NCBI RefSeq assembly: GCF_030696665.1
Contig: NZ_JAUYRV010000053.1
Span: 82,866-146,865 of the forward strand
Reading direction: 5' to 3'
Source: Novosphingobium sp.
Lineage (GTDB): Bacteria > Pseudomonadota > Alphaproteobacteria > Sphingomonadales > Sphingomonadaceae
DNA: 64,000 bases
The notes under the pieces were generated by a model that had not been told where the DNA came from, searched no databases, and saw only the letters and a program-made list of their open reading frames with translations. Of the stretch, positions 60,073 through 64,000 are shown one piece after another (position 1 is the first letter of the stretch; each line of letters opens with the position of its first letter). A program made the position numbers and the translations under genes.

Positions 60073-60930
60073 TCAACCTAACGCCTGAGCGGCAATGGCA
60101 AAGACCGTCGCGGCATCACCGGGGACCGGTGCCGGGCCGAGTGCCATGCACGTGACACGGCCCACTTCGGGCAGCCCGATTTCGGTAAGCCATTCGCCAA
60201 GTTCGCTGTTTTCGGCAATATCGATGCGGCAGAAGCTGCCGGTCTGCATCCCCAGCCAATGCGCCAACAGCGCCTTTGCGCCCACCACATCCGGCGCAAC
60301 CACCGGCGCAATCGCCCAGCCTTTGCCAAACCGCCGCAGCATGGCAAATCCGGTCTGTTCATGTTCGCGACACAGCACCACGGTGCTGCCTTCGGCCTGA
60401 AAGGTATTAAGGATCAGCTTGCGATCCATGCCCGAAGCATTGGTATAGAGCCGCTCAAGCGCATCGCCATCCGCCGCACCCATTGGCCGCACGCGCTCCC
60501 CATTGCGCAGCGGCACCAGCGGTTGAGCCGGGGAAATCGCCTGATGCTGGCAGATCGTGCCGCATTCGACAAACCCCAGCTTGCGATAGAGCGGCAGGCC
60601 CTCAGCCGTGGCGTTAAGCATCACGGTGCGCCCTTCAAAACGCTTGAGCATGGCCTCCATCAACTGGCGGCCAACGCCTTTGCCTTGAACCGCATTGGTG
60701 ACGATCACCAGGCCGATCGAAGCAAATCGGTCCCCGAACCGCCAACCGATGATTGAACCCACAATTTTGCCGTCAAGTTCGGCAACCACGCCCTCGCCGA
60801 TGGACAGAAACATCGCCCAGTCCTCTTCGCGGTGCGGCCAGACCTGTTCGAACGAGAGTTCTGCAGCGGCATGAACATCATCGCTGGTCATGTCACGCAG
60901 CACGATCTGCGCGGCCTCGTGAACTGTCAT
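60073..60930 (-). CDS. Tandem-domain GNAT N-acetyltransferase
   Basis: 285 residues. The N-terminal GNAT domain has the acetyl-CoA loop QGKGVGRQLMEAML (about 81-94) and the later LYRKLGF; the C-terminal half resembles the Acetyltransf_18 domain found in YitH-like proteins (GFAMLRRFGKGWAIAPVVAPD). Substrate unknown; similar genes often sit in amine and amino-acid catabolic clusters. It precedes gabD in the same direction. Confidence 0.88.
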   Translation of the reverse strand: MTVHEAAQIVLRDMTSDDVHAAAELSFEQVWPHREEDWAMFLSIGEGVVAELDGKIVGSIIGWRFGDRFASIGLVIVTNAVQGKGVGRQLMEAMLKRFEGRTVMLNATAEGLPLYRKLGFVECGTICQHQAISPAQPLVPLRNGERVRPMGAADGDALERLYTNASGMDRKLILNTFQAEGSTVVLCREHEQTGFAMLRRFGKGWAIAPVVAPDVVGAKALLAHWLGMQTGSFCRIDIAENSELGEWLTEIGLPEVGRVTCMALGPAPVPGDAATVFAIAAQALG

Positions 60931-61049
60931 GGGAAACTCCGGGGCATGAGATAACTGGGAATTGCGCGATTGTTCAGGAAATACCCGACCGAAATCGGAA
61001 TGTGGTGCCGGTTTTGCAGTCCATTCAGAACATTATCGCGCGGTGCTGG

Positions 61050-62375
61050 CTAAAACTCAGAAACGTCAATTTCCGCACCCCCATCAAAGCGCGAAAGGCG
61101 GTAGGGGCGCGGATCGACAATCGGTGCTTGTCCGGTCGCAATATCGGCCACCAGATGCGCCGCGCCCGGCCCGATGCCGAACCCATGCCCGCTGAAACCT
61201 GCGGCAAGGATCATGCCGGGCACCGCCGGTATTTCGCCGATCACAGGCACTCCATCGGGCGTGCTGTCCACAAACCCGGCCCAACTGCCCACGATTGGCG
61301 CGGTGGCCACCGCCGGGATCAGCCGCGAAACGCGCTCCACCGTCAGGCTGATGGTCTTCGCGTCAGGCACAGGATCAAGGATGCGGCGCGCCTCCATCGG
61401 CGTTGGCCGGTCAAGCGCCCAGCGTGACAGCGTTTCATGCCCCGCGCGCAGGCCCTGCAGCCCGCCGGGCGAGACCTTTTTCCAGCGCTGCTTGAACATC
61501 GGCAGAAACTGCTTCTGAAAACGCAGGAACTGCATGGTCGGATCAACTTTGGCCCGTCCGCTATAGGCCAGCGCATGGCTGCCATCACCGCGCCGTGTGA
61601 TCGACATGGAATCGCCGTAAAACGCATCAGGCAGGCTCATATGCCCGGTGCCCACCGCGAGGATCGACTGGCGCACCGTGGCCTGCGGAAAGCGCACGCC
61701 AAGCTGCCGCATGAACGATGATGCCCATGCCCCGCCGGCGTGGATCACCAGCTTGGTGCGGATGGTGCCGCGCTCTGTCACCACGCCGCTCACCGCGCCG
61801 CCACTCGTCTCGATCCCGCGTGCAGCGCAGGCCTGATGCACCGTGCCGCCCAGCGCCATCACCGCGCGCGCCACGGCGGGAACCGCCAGCCCCGGATCGG
61901 CGATGCCATCCATCTGCGAATGGACGCCGCCCTTCCATACCTTGCCGGTGAACTTCCCCTGCTCGGTAGCTTGCTGGCTGTTCAGCATGCGCGTCTTCAC
62001 GCCTATGGAGCGGGCATATTCGCCCCACTTTGCCCAGGTCGCGATCTCGGCCTCGTCATCGCTGACGTAGAACAGCCCGCAGCGGCGAAAGCCCGTTTCC
62101 TCTCCGCTTTCAATTCCGAACTGCTCCCACAGGTCGAGCGCCTTGGTCGCCAGCGGCAGTTCACGCTCATCGCGGTTCTGCTGGCGGCACCAGCCCCAGT
62201 TGCGGCTCGATTGTTCGCCGCCCACCACACCTTTTTCAAGCAGCGCCACCTTCAGCCCGCGCTGCGCCAGATAGTATGACGTGAAGCTGCCGATGATCCC
62301 GCCGCCAATCACCACGACATCGGCCTCTGCCGGCAAATCGGGCGTGGAATTGATGAACTTGAGAGGCGCGGGCAT
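61050..62375 (-). CDS. FAD-dependent amine/amino-acid oxidoreductase (DAO family)
   Basis: 441 residues. The FAD-binding motif is VVVIGGGIIGSFTSYYLAQRG (20-40), followed by a LEKG acidic end of strand 2; the C-terminal SGHGFGIGPGAAHLVAD closes the flavin site. The fold is that of glycine oxidase, D-amino-acid dehydrogenase and PuuB. With an aldehyde dehydrogenase 27 bp upstream it could oxidise an amine or gamma-glutamyl-amine to an aldehyde. No TM helix or dehydrogenase-specific quinone motif is evident. Confidence 0.9.
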   Translation of the reverse strand: MPAPLKFINSTPDLPAEADVVVIGGGIIGSFTSYYLAQRGLKVALLEKGVVGGEQSSRNWGWCRQQNRDERELPLATKALDLWEQFGIESGEETGFRRCGLFYVSDDEAEIATWAKWGEYARSIGVKTRMLNSQQATEQGKFTGKVWKGGVHSQMDGIADPGLAVPAVARAVMALGGTVHQACAARGIETSGGAVSGVVTERGTIRTKLVIHAGGAWASSFMRQLGVRFPQATVRQSILAVGTGHMSLPDAFYGDSMSITRRGDGSHALAYSGRAKVDPTMQFLRFQKQFLPMFKQRWKKVSPGGLQGLRAGHETLSRWALDRPTPMEARRILDPVPDAKTISLTVERVSRLIPAVATAPIVGSWAGFVDSTPDGVPVIGEIPAVPGMILAAGFSGHGFGIGPGAAHLVADIATGQAPIVDPRPYRLSRFDGGAEIDVSEF

Positions 62376-62402
62376 TTCAGACTTCTCCAGAGAACGCGAA
62401 TG

Positions 62403-63851
62403 TCATGCGAAACCCAGCACGGCTTTGATTTCAAGGTACTCCTCAAAACCAAATGCCCCATACTCGCGCCCATTGCCGGACCGCCGGTAGCCACCGAACG
62501 GTGCGTGGGCATCCCATGCCGGGTGGTTGATGTGCACCTGTCCGGTGCGGATGCGCAGGGCCACGCTGCGCGCCTGCGCCAGATCGGTGCCCTGCACATG
62601 CCCGCCAAGGCCGAACACGGTGTCGTTGGCAATCGCCACCGCTTCGTCGATGTCATCGTAGGGGATGATGACCAGCACCGGCCCGAAGATTTCCTCCTGC
62701 GCGATGCGCATGGCGCTCGACACTTCGGAAAACACTGTTGGGTGCGCGTAGAGGCCGTCTGTGTGCTGTTCAGGGCACCGCAAACCGCCGCAAACCAGCT
62801 TTGCGCCCTCTTCAATCCCCACCGCAATCATCGTTTGAACACGCTGGAATTGCGCCTGATTGGCAATCGGGCCGAGCGTTGTGGATTCCTGCGTCGGATC
62901 ACCAACAACGATGGATTCCACCGTTTCCCGCGCCAAAGCCTCAACCTGCGCCAAGCGCGCACGCGGCACGATCATCCGCGTGGGCGCGCTGCACGATTGG
63001 CCCACATTGCGGAACGCCGCCATCACGCCCAGCGGCACGACGCGCGCAAAATCGGCATCGGGCAGCAGCACGTTCGGCGATTTTCCGCCAAGTTCCTGCG
63101 TCACCCGCTTTACCGTGGGCGCAGCGCCCTGCGCCACCAGAACACCGGCCCGGTTGGACCCGGTAATCGAGATCATGTCGATATCGGGATGCGCCGCCAT
63201 GCACGCACCAACCTCGCTCCCGGTCCCGTTGACCAGATTGAACACGCCTGCAGGCGCGCCAGCATCATGCACGAGCTGCGCAAACATCAGCGCGCTGAGC
63301 GGCGATAGTTCGCTAGGCTTGAGCACCACCGTGCAGCCCGCTGCCAGCGCTGGCGCAACCTTGGCGGTGATCTGGTAGAGCGGCCAGTTCCACGGCGTGA
63401 TCAGGCCAGCCACGCCGATGGGTTCACGGACAATGGCGGTCGTGCCGCGCATTGTCAGGAATGCATAATCGCGCAGCACTTCGATCGCAGCCTGCACGTG
63501 CGCTGCGGCAAAGGGCACGTGTGCCGCACGGGCGTGCGTGATTGCCGCGCCCATTTCCAGCGTCAGCACTTGCGCCAGCGGCTCTGCACGTTCGAGGATC
63601 AGCGCGTGAATGCGCTCCAGCAGCGCAAGCCGCTCGGCCACGGGAGAGGCGGCAAACGCCGGAAATGCGGCTCGCGCAGCGGCCACGGCACGGTCAAGGT
63701 CGCCGCTCGTCCCCGCCACGATCTCGGCCACCAACGCCCCGTTTGCGGGATTAATAACTGGCAACCGTTCCGCGCCAGAAGCGGGCACCCAAGCGCCGCC
63801 GATATAGGCATCGCCAGAGCGTGCAATGGCCTGTGCAATCAGGCCGGTCAT
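62403..63851 (-). CDS. NAD-dependent aldehyde dehydrogenase
   Basis: 482 residues from ATG 63851; the upstream frame reads into the transposase gene and is not preferred. The catalytic Cys lies in NVGQSCSAPTRM and the Glu in TQELGGKSPNVLLPDADF; PWNWPLYQITAKVAPALAAG and ISITGSNRAG are standard. It belongs to the broad class of betaine/4-hydroxymuconic-semialdehyde-like dehydrogenases. Linked to the FAD oxidoreductase downstream, it would oxidise the aldehyde product. An IS110-type element ends 11 bp upstream and may have replaced the native promoter. Confidence 0.93.
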   Translation of the reverse strand: MTGLIAQAIARSGDAYIGGAWVPASGAERLPVINPANGALVAEIVAGTSGDLDRAVAAARAAFPAFAASPVAERLALLERIHALILERAEPLAQVLTLEMGAAITHARAAHVPFAAAHVQAAIEVLRDYAFLTMRGTTAIVREPIGVAGLITPWNWPLYQITAKVAPALAAGCTVVLKPSELSPLSALMFAQLVHDAGAPAGVFNLVNGTGSEVGACMAAHPDIDMISITGSNRAGVLVAQGAAPTVKRVTQELGGKSPNVLLPDADFARVVPLGVMAAFRNVGQSCSAPTRMIVPRARLAQVEALARETVESIVVGDPTQESTTLGPIANQAQFQRVQTMIAVGIEEGAKLVCGGLRCPEQHTDGLYAHPTVFSEVSSAMRIAQEEIFGPVLVIIPYDDIDEAVAIANDTVFGLGGHVQGTDLAQARSVALRIRTGQVHINHPAWDAHAPFGGYRRSGNGREYGAFGFEEYLEIKAVLGFA

Positions 63852-63862
63852 CCCACCATCTC

Positions 63863-64000
63863 CTATGATGATTGTCCAGCGGGTCTGAGATTTTCTCTGC
63901 GCTGGAACTGGGTGAAGTCGTCGAAGACCCATCCATTGCGGAGGGTATCGTAGATGATGGAGAGCAGCTTTCGGGCGGTGGCGATTATGGCCTTTCCGGT
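63863..64000 (-). mobile_element. IS110-family transposase, C-terminal end (partial)
   Basis: The minus strand from the window edge reads 45 codons to TAG at 63863: GKAIIATARKLLSIIYDTLR followed by NGWVFDDFTQFQ. The GKxxxxAxARKLLxxIY pattern is the end of the Transposase_20 domain of IS110/IS116-type transposases, which use a RuvC-like DEDD N-terminal nuclease and usually leave no inverted repeats. The N-terminus and the other end of the element lie outside the window. Its left boundary should fall within a few dozen bases of 63851-63862, right in front of the aldehyde dehydrogenase start. Confidence 0.7.

Overview
The window looks like a chromosomal or megaplasmid segment of a sphingomonad (Novosphingobium/Sphingobium-like Alphaproteobacterium). 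This rests on the high-GC coding style, four large TonB-dependent receptors sitting inside catabolic operons, NodT-type RND efflux, and P450/flavin-monooxygenase gene families typical of these oligotrophic degraders. No rRNA, tRNA, CRISPR or plasmid origin was recognised. Taxonomy is inferred from gene content only.

Region 1 (1-17.8 kb) is a LacI-type catabolic island. A translationally coupled five-gene operon (CapA-like protein, DMT-like permease, TonB receptor, tannase/feruloyl-esterase family enzyme, MmgE/PrpD protein) converges on a three-gene operon (TonB receptor, di-haem cytochrome c peroxidase-like protein, OmpA-like protein). Two MFS permeases, a P450 with an unusual I-helix and a LacI regulator follow. 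Three LacI-type palindromes lie in front of the capA operon, between the MFS and P450 genes, and in front of lacI. Region 2 (17.9-26 kb) holds galE, a TetR regulator and a complete RND efflux system (adaptor, pump, NodT lipoprotein). A 33-codon membrane-peptide ORF overlaps the last gene, and a strong terminator follows.

Region 3 (26.3-51.8 kb) is the most interesting part. It is an accessory island holding a type I Baeyer-Villiger monooxygenase, an acyl-CoA ligase, a P450cam-like CYP101, a CamD-like zinc alcohol dehydrogenase, three luciferase-like flavin monooxygenases, a flavin reductase, a RibB-type riboflavin-synthesis enzyme with a dead RibA half, two crotonases, two SDRs, three NTF2-fold proteins, a DUF2889 protein, a CMD-family protein, a VOC protein, two TonB receptors and three TetR regulators. 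This is the logic of the camphor pathway (P450, then ADH, then FMN-dependent Baeyer-Villiger step, then CoA ligation, FAD-dependent Baeyer-Villiger step and crotonases). Nearly every promoter in it carries the same palindrome, TCAAC-N6-GTTGA: eight exact copies and one with a single mismatch. I read it as one TetR-controlled regulon for a cyclic terpenoid (camphor-like or norisoprenoid) ketone. The substrate is inference.

Region 4 (51.9-64 kb) holds a PdxA-family dehydrogenase facing a leftward run of amine/amino-acid catabolic genes: M20 amidohydrolase, Lrp regulator, class III aminotransferase, a small secreted protein, DUF4198 protein, tartrate/malate dehydrogenase family enzyme, succinate-semialdehyde dehydrogenase, GNAT, FAD amine/amino-acid oxidase and a second aldehyde dehydrogenase. 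The window ends in the C-terminus of an IS110-type transposase only 11 bp from the last aldehyde dehydrogenase.
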